Origin: JAAZPG01 sp012797375
Lineage (GTDB): Bacteria > Acidobacteriota > Aminicenantia > Aminicenantales > UBA4085
Direction of reading: 5' to 3'
Assembly: GCA_937868205.1 (NCBI GenBank)
Contig: CALMMC010000159.1
Coordinates: 1 to 27,402, forward strand
DNA: 27,402 nucleotides
Made by a program: the position numbers and the translations under genes. Each line of letters opens with the position of its first letter. Within the stretch, counting starts at the first letter, position 1. Shown here one piece after another: positions 15,470 to 23,211 of this stretch. Under the pieces are notes generated by a model. The model had not been told where the DNA came from and made no database searches. It saw only the letters and a program-made list of their open reading frames with translations.

Positions 15470-17311
15470 ATGAAAGCCAAAAAACTCTCCATTTTCGCGT
15501 TGAGCCTCGCCCTTCTTCTTCCGGCGGCTTCGCTCTTCGCCCAGAGCGAGCTGGCGGCGAAGCTCCTCGTTCAAAGCGGAAACGGCGTCCTGATGCTCAC
15601 CGTTTTCGATAAAGACAAGAAGGAAATCGGACGCGGCGCGGCCGTCGTCCTCTCCGAAACCACCGCGGTCACGACGTATCATCTCGTCGATAAAGCGGCC
15701 GACGTCAAGGCCATGAACGCCAAGAAGAAAAAAGTGAACGTGAAGGGGCTCTTGGCCGTGGACAAAGTCCTCGACCTGGCCCTTCTTCAGATCGACGGCA
15801 AGATCGACGTCCTGCCGACCGGCGGCGCCCTGGTTCCAGACATGACCGTCGTCGCCGTCGGCTCGGATAAGCTCGGGGACATGGCCGGTTCGGAGGGAAA
15901 AATCCGCAAGCTGTTTGACCTCGCCCCCGACGTCGCGATCGCCGATTCCACCCTCGCCCTGAAGGATGAGTTCGACGGTGGGGCGGTCCTGGACGAGGCG
16001 GGGATTCTCGTCGGCCTCCAGAACGTCTCCGATCTGCGTCTCCGCTACATCGTCCCGGTCGCGGCCCTCAAGGCCCTGCGGCCCGGAACCCTCATTCCCT
16101 TCAAGAACCGGACGCCGGAGGATTTCCGGGAGTCGGTCGAGGGCGCCTGGCTGGCCGGCCGGGTGTACATGTGGCTGGACGTCGGTCGCTCGGCCGTTCA
16201 AAACCTCGAAAAGGTGACCAAAGCCCAGCCGAACAATGTCGAGGCGTGGAAATTGCTGGCCGGGGTTTATGAAAGCCAGAGGGATTACCAAAAAGCGGCC
16301 GGCGCGTTTGAGCAGCTCACGAAGATCGATCCCCGGAACGCGGAAGCCTTCGCCGGCCTGGGCCGCATTCAGTCCCGGATGCGGAAAAGCTACGAGGACA
16401 CGTCGAACCTGGGCAAGGCCGTGGAGAACTTGGAAGCGGCCCTCCGCCTCGATCCGTCGATGACGTCGGTTTACGAGGACCTCGGCAACTGCTATGAGGG
16501 TCTTCGGGAATGGGCCAAGGCGGGCGACGCCTATGACAAATTCCTGGCGACGAAACCAGAAAATCCTCTCCAAGCCTACAAGATGCTCGGCAACGTCCGC
16601 CGCGAGGCGGGCCAATTCGAAGAGGCCGCGGCGGCCTATGCCGAGGTCGTCAAGCTGATCCCCCTCGACGTCTACCAGTACTATCAACTGGCCCAAATGC
16701 TGGAAAAAGCCAAGAAATATGAAGATGCTGAAACGGCCTACATCAAGACCGGCGAAATCAGCAATGAACCGGGGAAGTACTTCCCCAATATTCTAGCCAT
16801 GTATGACGGAGCCGGAATGACCGATAAAGCGATCGCCGCCGGGCAGAGAATGGTCGAAATAGCGCCCGACAACGAGCAGTCTCACTACAACCTGGGCCTG
16901 CAGTACCAGAAGATCGGGAAAAACACCGAAGCGATCGCCGCTTTCCAGAGGGCGGTCGAGATCAAGCCGACGTTCGAATTCGGCTGGTTCCAGATCGGCT
17001 CCTGCTATTACGCCATGAAGAATTACTCCAAGGCGATCACCGCCTTCCAGAAAAACACCGAACTGGTTCCCGACCAGATCTACGGCTGGATGTATCTCGG
17101 CATGAGCCAGATGCAGATCAAGCAGTTCGGGGCGGCCCTGGAGTCGATGAAAAAAGCGGTCGACCTCAAGCCCGATAATACGGACGCCCTTTTCAATCTC
17201 GGCGTCATTTATCTCAACCTGAGGGACCGGACGAGCGCCTTGGAAATCGTCAAGAAGCTCCAGGCGCTCGACCAAGCCAAAGCGGCCAAGCTGAAATCTT
17301 ATATCAAGTAA
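15470..17311 (+). CDS. Exported TPR protein with degenerate trypsin-like domain
   Basis: This 613-residue protein has a signal peptide (cut near LFAQS, about residue 24). Residues about 30-210 look like a DegP/trypsin-type beta-barrel fold: TTYHLV with His71 and VLDLALL with Asp102 match the catalytic His and Asp. The GNSGGP position, however, reads EFDGGAV, so the nucleophile Ser is replaced by Asp169. It is probably a non-catalytic binding domain. About ten TPR repeats follow from about 225 to 600 (for example EAIAAFQRAVEIKPTFEFGW), suiting a periplasmic scaffold. AGGAGG lies upstream of the ATG. It is transcribed alone; the next gene is a tRNA with its own promoter. Confidence 0.88.
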   Translation: MKAKKLSIFALSLALLLPAASLFAQSELAAKLLVQSGNGVLMLTVFDKDKKEIGRGAAVVLSETTAVTTYHLVDKAADVKAMNAKKKKVNVKGLLAVDKVLDLALLQIDGKIDVLPTGGALVPDMTVVAVGSDKLGDMAGSEGKIRKLFDLAPDVAIADSTLALKDEFDGGAVLDEAGILVGLQNVSDLRLRYIVPVAALKALRPGTLIPFKNRTPEDFRESVEGAWLAGRVYMWLDVGRSAVQNLEKVTKAQPNNVEAWKLLAGVYESQRDYQKAAGAFEQLTKIDPRNAEAFAGLGRIQSRMRKSYEDTSNLGKAVENLEAALRLDPSMTSVYEDLGNCYEGLREWAKAGDAYDKFLATKPENPLQAYKMLGNVRREAGQFEEAAAAYAEVVKLIPLDVYQYYQLAQMLEKAKKYEDAETAYIKTGEISNEPGKYFPNILAMYDGAGMTDKAIAAGQRMVEIAPDNEQSHYNLGLQYQKIGKNTEAIAAFQRAVEIKPTFEFGWFQIGSCYYAMKNYSKAITAFQKNTELVPDQIYGWMYLGMSQMQIKQFGAALESMKKAVDLKPDNTDALFNLGVIYLNLRDRTSALEIVKKLQALDQAKAAKLKSYIK

Positions 17312-17335
17312 GCGGACCGGCCGGCCCGGATTGAA

Positions 17336-17364
17336 TTGACAAAGGGGAGACGGTGTGGTATTTT
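17336..17364 (+). promoter_or_regulatory. Promoter for tRNA-Leu and probably tig
   Basis: A consensus TTGACA (17336-17341) lies 17 bp before TATTTT (17359-17364). Predicted start is near 17371, 75 bases before the tRNA. No terminator separates the tRNA from tig 44 bp later, so the tRNA may be processed from the tig message. Confidence 0.6.
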
Positions 17365-17445
17365 TAAAACTCTCCTTCCGTTTCCCCCGAGTCAACCCCC
17401 GGCGGAATTTTTAGGGAAACATGCTTGCCGGGCGAAATCACATAT

Positions 17446-17528
17446 GGGCAGGTGGCGGAACGGCAGACGCGCTAGGCTTAGGACCTAGTTCCTGAGAGGG
17501 AGTGCGGGTTCGAGTCCCGCTCTGCCCA
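17446..17528 (+). tRNA. tRNA-Leu(UAG)
   Basis: The 83-base class II tRNA has an acceptor stem GGGCAGG paired with TCTGCCC (one G-U pair), an anticodon stem CTAGG/CCTAG with loop CTTAGGA giving anticodon UAG, a long variable arm (TTCCTGAGAGGGAGT) and a T-arm GCGGG-TTCGAGT-CCCGC. It reads CUN leucine codons. The 3' CCA is not encoded. Confidence 0.96.
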
Positions 17529-17571
17529 CGGATCAACGCGCCGGTTTCCGCCGGCGATAAAGGAAGCATCC

Positions 17572-18849
17572 ATGGCCGACCCCCAAGACGATTTAAAATG
17601 CACCATTGAGACGCTCGGCCCCGTCAGCCGGGAGCTGGACGTCGAAGTCTCCGCGGCTGAAGCGGCCCGCGTCCACGAGGAAATGGCGGCTTCGTTCGCC
17701 TCCCGGGCGAAACTCCCCGGCTTCCGGCCGGGCAAGGCTCCCTTGGACGTCGTTCTTCAAAAATTCGGCCCGGACATCGAGCACGAAGTGATTGATCAAC
17801 TGATTCCCGAGTCGCTTCACCGGGTTCTGGAAAAGAACGCGATCCGGGCCGTGGGCATTCCCTCCGTCCGGGACGTATCCTACCGGGCGGGCGAGCCGAT
17901 CCGGTACACGGCGGTCGTCGAAACCTGGCCCGAGTTCGACCTTCCTCCTTATAAGAAGCTGAAGCTGAAGAAACGGGACGAAAGCGTTTCGGACGAGGAT
18001 GTCGCCAAGACGATCGAGGATCTGCGCCTCAAACACGCCGAGCACCTCCCGGTCGAAAACCGGGGGATCCAAGCCGGCGATTTCGTCATCCTCCAGATCC
18101 AAGGCCGGGACCTCAAAACCAAGAGGCTGATGCCCATGGAAAAAATCTCGGTCGTCGCCGGTCACGAGGGCAACGATCCGGCCGTCGAGGCCCACCTGTC
18201 CGGTCTCCGGACAGGGGAGGAGACGGCCTTCGAACACGCATATCCGGCCGACGATCCCCGCAAGAAGCTGGCCGGCAAGACGATCGCTTTCACGATGAAA
18301 ATCCTTTCGGTTCGAGAAACCGTCACACCCGCGGTCGACGACGAGCTGGCCAAGCGGATGGGGGAAGAATCGCTCGACGTCCTGCGGAATAAAGTCCGGA
18401 CGGAGCTGGAGGCCTTGAAACGGCGGGACACCCGACGGCAATCCTCCGAGGAGGCGATCCAGGCGGTCATCGACCAAGCCTCCATCCCTCTTCCCGAAAG
18501 CGCCGTCGAGGAGGAGACGGCGGTCGTTCTCAAGAACCTCGCGGCCCAGCTTCCCCGCCGCGGTCTCAGCCGCGAAGCCGTGGAATCGATTCGGGCTGAA
18601 GCCCGGCGGCAGGCCGAGCAGAATCTCAAGGAGCATCTCGTCATCCGCAAGATCGCCCAGGCCGAGGGGTTCCAGGTGACGGAGGAGGACGTCGATGCGG
18701 AAATCAAGGCCATCGCCGAGGCCAACAACCTTCCCCTGGCGAGGATGATGGACACCTTCCGGGAGGAAGACCGTCGGGAGGGATTGAAGGGGACGCTGCT
18801 TTCCCGGCGGACCGTTGACTTTTTAATCTCCCAGTCTATAATGGAATAA
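17572..18849 (+). CDS. tig: Trigger factor (ribosome-bound chaperone)
   Basis: This 425-residue chaperone binds at the ribosomal exit tunnel and shields nascent chains. The ribosome-docking loop GFRPGKAP is at 50-57. The central FKBP-type region starts near GDFVILQIQG and ends near LAGKTIAFTMKILSV, but is diverged: the usual GFE/FIPGF-type pocket segment reads NDPAVEAHLSGL, so prolyl isomerase activity is doubtful. The C-terminal helical arms (ESAVEEETAVVLKNLAAQL onward) are complete. AAGGAAG precedes the ATG. It is first in the tig-clpP-clpX-lon-rho series, and its last codons contain the clpP promoter. Confidence 0.95.
   Translation: MADPQDDLKCTIETLGPVSRELDVEVSAAEAARVHEEMAASFASRAKLPGFRPGKAPLDVVLQKFGPDIEHEVIDQLIPESLHRVLEKNAIRAVGIPSVRDVSYRAGEPIRYTAVVETWPEFDLPPYKKLKLKKRDESVSDEDVAKTIEDLRLKHAEHLPVENRGIQAGDFVILQIQGRDLKTKRLMPMEKISVVAGHEGNDPAVEAHLSGLRTGEETAFEHAYPADDPRKKLAGKTIAFTMKILSVRETVTPAVDDELAKRMGEESLDVLRNKVRTELEALKRRDTRRQSSEEAIQAVIDQASIPLPESAVEEETAVVLKNLAAQLPRRGLSREAVESIRAEARRQAEQNLKEHLVIRKIAQAEGFQVTEEDVDAEIKAIAEANNLPLARMMDTFREEDRREGLKGTLLSRRTVDFLISQSIME
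18815..18842 (+). promoter_or_regulatory. Internal promoter for clpP, inside the end of tig
   Basis: TTGACT at 18815-18820 and a perfect TATAAT at 18837-18842 are 16 bp apart, within the last codons of tig. Predicted start near 18849 gives a leader of about 19 bases before the clpP ATG, with no clear ribosome site. Confidence 0.7.
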
Positions 18850-18867
18850 ACCATCGCTTTTTCCGCC

Positions 18868-19464
18868 ATGACGCTTATCCCCTTTGTCGTTGAACAAGAC
18901 GGCCGTTCAGAGAGGGCCTACGACATCTATTCGCGCCTTCTCAAGGATGGGATTATCTTTCTCGGAAGCGAAATCACGGACGACACGGCCAACCAGGTCA
19001 TCGCCCAGCTTCTCTTCCTCGAGGCGGAAAACCCCCAGCGGGAGATCTCGCTGTATATCAATTCGCCCGGAGGCAGCATCACCGCCGGCTTGGCGATCTA
19101 CGACACGATGCAATTCGTCGGCAATGATGTGTCGACGATCTGCGTCGGCCAGGCGGCCTCGATGGCTGCCGTCCTCCTGGCGGCCGGAACGCCGGGAAAG
19201 CGGTTCGCCTTGCCGAACGCCCGGATCCTCCTGCATCAGCCTTTCGGAGGGACCCAGGGGCAAGCCTCCGACATCGCCATCCAAGCCAAGGAAATCCTCC
19301 GGATGAGGGAAACGCTCTATCAGATCCTGGTGAAGCATACGCGCCAGTCGAAATCGAAGATTCAGTCCGACATCGAACGGGACTTCATCATGACGGCGCC
19401 CCAGGCCAAGGAATACGGCCTCCTCGACGGGATTTATGTCTCGCGGGGAGCCGCCAAGAAATGA
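18868..19464 (+). CDS. clpP: ATP-dependent Clp protease proteolytic subunit
   Basis: This 198-residue serine protease forms the two-ring, fourteen-subunit chamber that degrades proteins unfolded by ClpX. The catalytic triad is visible: Ser98 in GQAASMAA, His123 in LLHQPFGG and Asp172. YINSPGGS at 63-70 provides the oxyanion strand. The short N-terminal propeptide-like MTLIPFVVEQ is as in other bacteria. It sits 18 bp after tig and 59 bp before clpX, with its own promoter, so chaperone and protease can be controlled separately. Confidence 0.98.
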   Translation: MTLIPFVVEQDGRSERAYDIYSRLLKDGIIFLGSEITDDTANQVIAQLLFLEAENPQREISLYINSPGGSITAGLAIYDTMQFVGNDVSTICVGQAASMAAVLLAAGTPGKRFALPNARILLHQPFGGTQGQASDIAIQAKEILRMRETLYQILVKHTRQSKSKIQSDIERDFIMTAPQAKEYGLLDGIYVSRGAAKK

Positions 19465-19471
19465 TCCGGCG

Positions 19472-19492
19472 GACCGGCCTTGAGAGCCGGTC
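19472..19492 (+). other. Intercistronic hairpin between clpP and clpX
   Basis: A perfect 7-bp stem (GACCGGC at 19472-19478 and GCCGGTC at 19486-19492, loop CTTGAGA) lies 8 bp after the clpP stop with no T-tract. It more probably affects message stability or partial attenuation than full termination. Confidence 0.5.
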
Positions 19493-19523
19493 TGGAATCC
19501 GAGCCGGATAACGAGAGACGATC

Positions 19524-20786
19524 ATGGACGAATCCACGCGGGACCGGACCAACGCGCCCGGGCAATGCAACTTCTGCCACCGGACGCCGGCCGAGGTCCA
19601 TAAGCTCATCGCCGGCCCGGGAGGGGTATTCATCTGCGATCTCTGCGTGGAAGCGGCCCATTCCCTCGTCAAGAGCGCGCCCGCCGCGGACGTCCCGGAC
19701 AAGGACGATCTCCCCGAGCCCTTGCCGACTCCCGCGGAAATCAAAGCCGGCCTGGACGAGTACATCATCGGCCAGGAGATGGCCAAGAAAAAGATCGCCG
19801 TGGCCGTGTACAACCATTACAAGAGGATCCGGCGTCCGCGGGGCGCCTCGGACGTCGAGATCGCCAAAAGCAACATTCTGCTCATCGGACCCACGGGAAC
19901 CGGCAAGACCCTGATGGCCGAAACCCTGGCCCGGATCATATCCGTTCCCTTCGCCATCGCCGACGCGACGACCTTGACCGAGGCCGGGTATGTCGGCGAG
20001 GATGTGGAAAACATCGTTCTCAAGCTCCTCCAGGCCGCCGGGGGCAACGTCGCCCGGGCCCAGAAGGGCATGATCTACATCGACGAGATCGACAAGATCA
20101 GCCGCAAGAGCGAGAGCCCGTCCATCACCCGGGACGTTTCGGGGGAGGGCGTTCAGCAAGCCCTCCTGAAGATTCTCGAGGGGACGAAAGCCAGCATCCC
20201 TCCCCAGGGCGGCCGCAAGCATCCCCACCAGGAATTCATCCCCGTCGATACGACCGACATCCTTTTCATCTGCGGCGGGGCGTTTGTCGGGCTCGAAAAG
20301 ATCATCGCCCAGCGGTTGGGCCGGACGATCGTCGGCTTCGGCGGCGAAGCCCGCTCCCGGCGGGTCGAGGACGCGGCCTTGCTGGAGGATTTGATCCCCC
20401 AGGATCTCATCAAGTATGGACTGATTCCCGAGCTCGTCGGCCGCATTCCGGTCGTTTCGGCGTTTTCCGAGCTGGATTTGGAAGAGCTGGCGGCCATCCT
20501 GACCCGCCCGAAAAACGCCTTGATCAAGCAATACCAGAAGCTGTTCGAAATGGAGGGCGTCGACCTGGAGTTCACCGACGAGGCCCTCGCCGCGATCGCC
20601 CATAAATCGGTGGCCCGCAAGCTCGGAGCCCGCGGCCTCCGGTCGATCATCGAGGACTTGATGCTCGACCTGATGTTCGAACTGCCGACATCCAAAAAGA
20701 GCCGCCGCATCAAAATCACGAAGAGGATGGTCGAGGAAAACGAGTTGGCCTTCGACCGGCCGCGGAAACCATCCCCTGGAGCATAG
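19524..20786 (+). CDS. clpX: ATP-dependent Clp protease ATP-binding subunit ClpX
   Basis: This 420-residue AAA+ unfoldase feeds substrates to ClpP. The N-terminal zinc-binding domain has C15-x2-C18 and C38-x2-C41 (CNFC, CDLC). Walker A is GPTGTGKT at 122-129, the pore-loop region GYVGED follows at about 155-160 and Walker B is IYIDEID at about 184-190. The ClpP-docking IGF loop is present as VGF within TIVGFGGE. Sensor motifs follow at the C-terminus. The ribosome site before the ATG is weak, and the upstream hairpin may tune its expression relative to clpP. It is followed by lon after 2 bp. Confidence 0.97.
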   Translation: MDESTRDRTNAPGQCNFCHRTPAEVHKLIAGPGGVFICDLCVEAAHSLVKSAPAADVPDKDDLPEPLPTPAEIKAGLDEYIIGQEMAKKKIAVAVYNHYKRIRRPRGASDVEIAKSNILLIGPTGTGKTLMAETLARIISVPFAIADATTLTEAGYVGEDVENIVLKLLQAAGGNVARAQKGMIYIDEIDKISRKSESPSITRDVSGEGVQQALLKILEGTKASIPPQGGRKHPHQEFIPVDTTDILFICGGAFVGLEKIIAQRLGRTIVGFGGEARSRRVEDAALLEDLIPQDLIKYGLIPELVGRIPVVSAFSELDLEELAAILTRPKNALIKQYQKLFEMEGVDLEFTDEALAAIAHKSVARKLGARGLRSIIEDLMLDLMFELPTSKKSRRIKITKRMVEENELAFDRPRKPSPGA

Positions 20787-20788
20787 TC

Positions 20789-23188
20789 ATGGATCCCGTC
20801 AACGACGCCTTGGAAGTTTTGAAAACCGTTCCGCTGATCCCGCTTCGGGACTTGGTCGTTTTCCCCTCGACTCTCGTCCCGTTCATCATCGGCCGCCCAT
20901 CGTCCATCCAAGCCCTGGAAAAGGCCGACGAATCTGAAAAAACCGTCTTTCTGGCCGCCCAGATGGATCCCTCTCTCGATAACCCTGAGCCCAAGGATAT
21001 CCACTCGTTCGGAATCACCGCCCGCGTCATCCGGACGGTGCCCATGGACGACAAGAACGTCAAGGTCATCGTCGAGGGGCGCCGCCGGGCCCGGATTCTT
21101 GAATATGTCTCCTCCTATCCTTTCTACCAGGTCCTGGTCAAGGAAACGCCGCCTTCGGAGGAGACCGCGGCCTCGCTGGCCGACGTCCTCAAGCGCGTTC
21201 TGCTTATGTTCGAGGAGTATCTTAAGCTCAACCAGAACGCGAATTTTCAAACCATCATCCCGGCTCTCCGGGATCATTCCCCCGAGCGGATCGCCGACAT
21301 CATCTCCTCCCACTTGTTCATTCCCCTGGAGGAAAAACAGAGTCTTCTGGAGACGATCAAGGCCGGAGAAAGACTTTCTCACCTGGAGTTCCTTCTGGAG
21401 CACGAAATCAAGCGGATCCAGGCCGGCCTCCGGCGGAAATCCGGCAAGTCCGGGGAATCCGGCCGGCGGGCGGAGGGGACGACGACGGTTTTCCCGGCCG
21501 GCGGGAAGAAAGACGACCAGGCCAATGAGATGGACGAGTTGAAGAAAAAGGTCCTGGCCGCCCAGATGCCTCCCGACGCCTTGGAAAAAGCCCGCAAAGA
21601 GATCGAGCGTCTCGAGGCGATGCCGCCGATGTCGGCCGAGGCCACGGTTTGCCGCAATTACCTCGACTGGCTTATCGCCTTGCCCTGGGTTAAGCGGTCC
21701 AGGGAAAAGCGTAATATCAAGGAAGCCGAGCGCATCCTCGATGAAGACCACTATGGGCTGGAAAAGGTCAAGGAGCGCGTCCTGGAATACCTGTCGGTCC
21801 GCCAGCTCGTCAAAACGCCGCGGGGAGTCATCCTCGGCTTGATCGGCCCTCCCGGCGTGGGGAAGAGCTCCCTGGCCAAGTCCATCGCCCGGGCGACCGG
21901 CCGGAAATTCGTCCGGCTTTCGCTGGGGGGCGTCCGTGACGAAGCCGAGATCCGGGGCCATCGCCGGACGTACATCGGGGCTTATCCCGGCCGGATCATC
22001 CAGATGTTGAAACGGGCCGGGACGAAGAACCCGGTCTTTCTCCTGGACGAAGTCGACAAGATGAGCATGGACTTCCGGGGCGATCCGGCCTCGGCCTTGA
22101 TGGAAGTCCTCGATCCCGAGCAGAACAACGCCTTTCTCGATCATTACATCGACACGGATTTCGACCTTTCCCAGGTCATGTTCATCGTCACGGCCAATAT
22201 GCTCGAGCCCATCCCGCGGCCCCTCATCGACCGGATGGAGATCATCCGGATCGCGGGATACACGGAGCCGGAAAAGCTCCAGATCGCCCGCCGGTTCCTC
22301 TGGCCCAAGCAGCTGACGGCCCACGGACTGACCGAAAAGAATTTGACGATTTCAGACGCCGGCCTGGCCAAGCTGATCAATGAGTACACCCGCGAGGCGG
22401 GGGTGCGTAACCTCGAGCGGGAGCTGACCTCGATCTGCCGCAAAGCCGTCAAGAGGGTCGTTCTCCACGGGGCTTCCCACCGGGAACGGGTCTCAGCCAA
22501 GAACCTTGAATCATACCTCGGCGTTCCCAAGTTCCGGCGGAAAGCCCTGGACCGGGAGGACGAAACCGGGGTGTCGATCGGAATGGCCTGGACGGAGTTC
22601 GGCGGCGAGCTCCTGACGTTCGAGGCCACTAAGGTCCACGGCAAAGGCAACTTCGTCCTGACCGGTCAGTTGGGCGAGGTCATGCAGGAGTCGGCCCGGA
22701 CCGCCTTCAGCTACGTCCGGGCGAAGATCTTCGAGCTGAACATCGCCAAGGACGTGACCAAGGATTTCGACATCCACATCCACGTCCCGGAGGGGGCGAC
22801 GCCGAAGGAAGGCCCCTCGGCCGGGATCACCATCGCCGTGGCCATCCTGTCCCTGATGACGGAGATCCCGGTCTGCAAGAAAATCGCCCTGAGCGGCGAG
22901 ATCACGCTTCGAGGCCGGGTGCTTCCCGTCGGCGGGATCAAGGAGAAGCTCCTGGCCGCCCACCGCGAAGGCATCCGGGAAGCGATCCTGCCGCGGGACA
23001 ACAAGGCCGACCTCAAGGACCTGCCCAAGAACGTCGCCCAGGATATGACAATCCATCTTGTCGAAACGATGGATGAGGTGTTGAAAATCGTCTTGACCCG
23101 GGAAATGCCCTCGGTCCAGACGCCGCCCGAAGGGGCTTCGGATTCCTCGACTCCCGCCGGAGAAGGGGAAGCCGTCCGGATGCATTAA
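20789..23188 (+). CDS. lon: ATP-dependent protease Lon
   Basis: This 799-residue LonA protease has an N-terminal substrate-binding domain opening with PLIPLRDLVVFPSTLVPF, a Lys/Gly-rich variable linker near 215-245, an AAA+ module with Walker A GPPGVGKS at 353-360 and Walker B VFLLDEVDKM, and a C-terminal protease domain with the Ser-Lys dyad Ser677 (PKEGPSAGIT) and Lys720 (GGIKEK). Length and order are normal for LonA. It removes misfolded and regulatory proteins in the cytosol. The ATG lies 2 bp after clpX, so it is in the same message. Confidence 0.97.
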   Translation: MDPVNDALEVLKTVPLIPLRDLVVFPSTLVPFIIGRPSSIQALEKADESEKTVFLAAQMDPSLDNPEPKDIHSFGITARVIRTVPMDDKNVKVIVEGRRRARILEYVSSYPFYQVLVKETPPSEETAASLADVLKRVLLMFEEYLKLNQNANFQTIIPALRDHSPERIADIISSHLFIPLEEKQSLLETIKAGERLSHLEFLLEHEIKRIQAGLRRKSGKSGESGRRAEGTTTVFPAGGKKDDQANEMDELKKKVLAAQMPPDALEKARKEIERLEAMPPMSAEATVCRNYLDWLIALPWVKRSREKRNIKEAERILDEDHYGLEKVKERVLEYLSVRQLVKTPRGVILGLIGPPGVGKSSLAKSIARATGRKFVRLSLGGVRDEAEIRGHRRTYIGAYPGRIIQMLKRAGTKNPVFLLDEVDKMSMDFRGDPASALMEVLDPEQNNAFLDHYIDTDFDLSQVMFIVTANMLEPIPRPLIDRMEIIRIAGYTEPEKLQIARRFLWPKQLTAHGLTEKNLTISDAGLAKLINEYTREAGVRNLERELTSICRKAVKRVVLHGASHRERVSAKNLESYLGVPKFRRKALDREDETGVSIGMAWTEFGGELLTFEATKVHGKGNFVLTGQLGEVMQESARTAFSYVRAKIFELNIAKDVTKDFDIHIHVPEGATPKEGPSAGITIAVAILSLMTEIPVCKKIALSGEITLRGRVLPVGGIKEKLLAAHREGIREAILPRDNKADLKDLPKNVAQDMTIHLVETMDEVLKIVLTREMPSVQTPPEGASDSSTPAGEGEAVRMH

Positions 23189-23211
23189 GAATTCAATCGC
23201 GAGGTGCAGAG

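Noticed and set aside
20153..22324. A 723-codon open frame on the minus strand across clpX and lon
   Set aside because: It is antisense to two clear housekeeping genes, has no recognisable motif, and is a common effect of GC-rich codon use.
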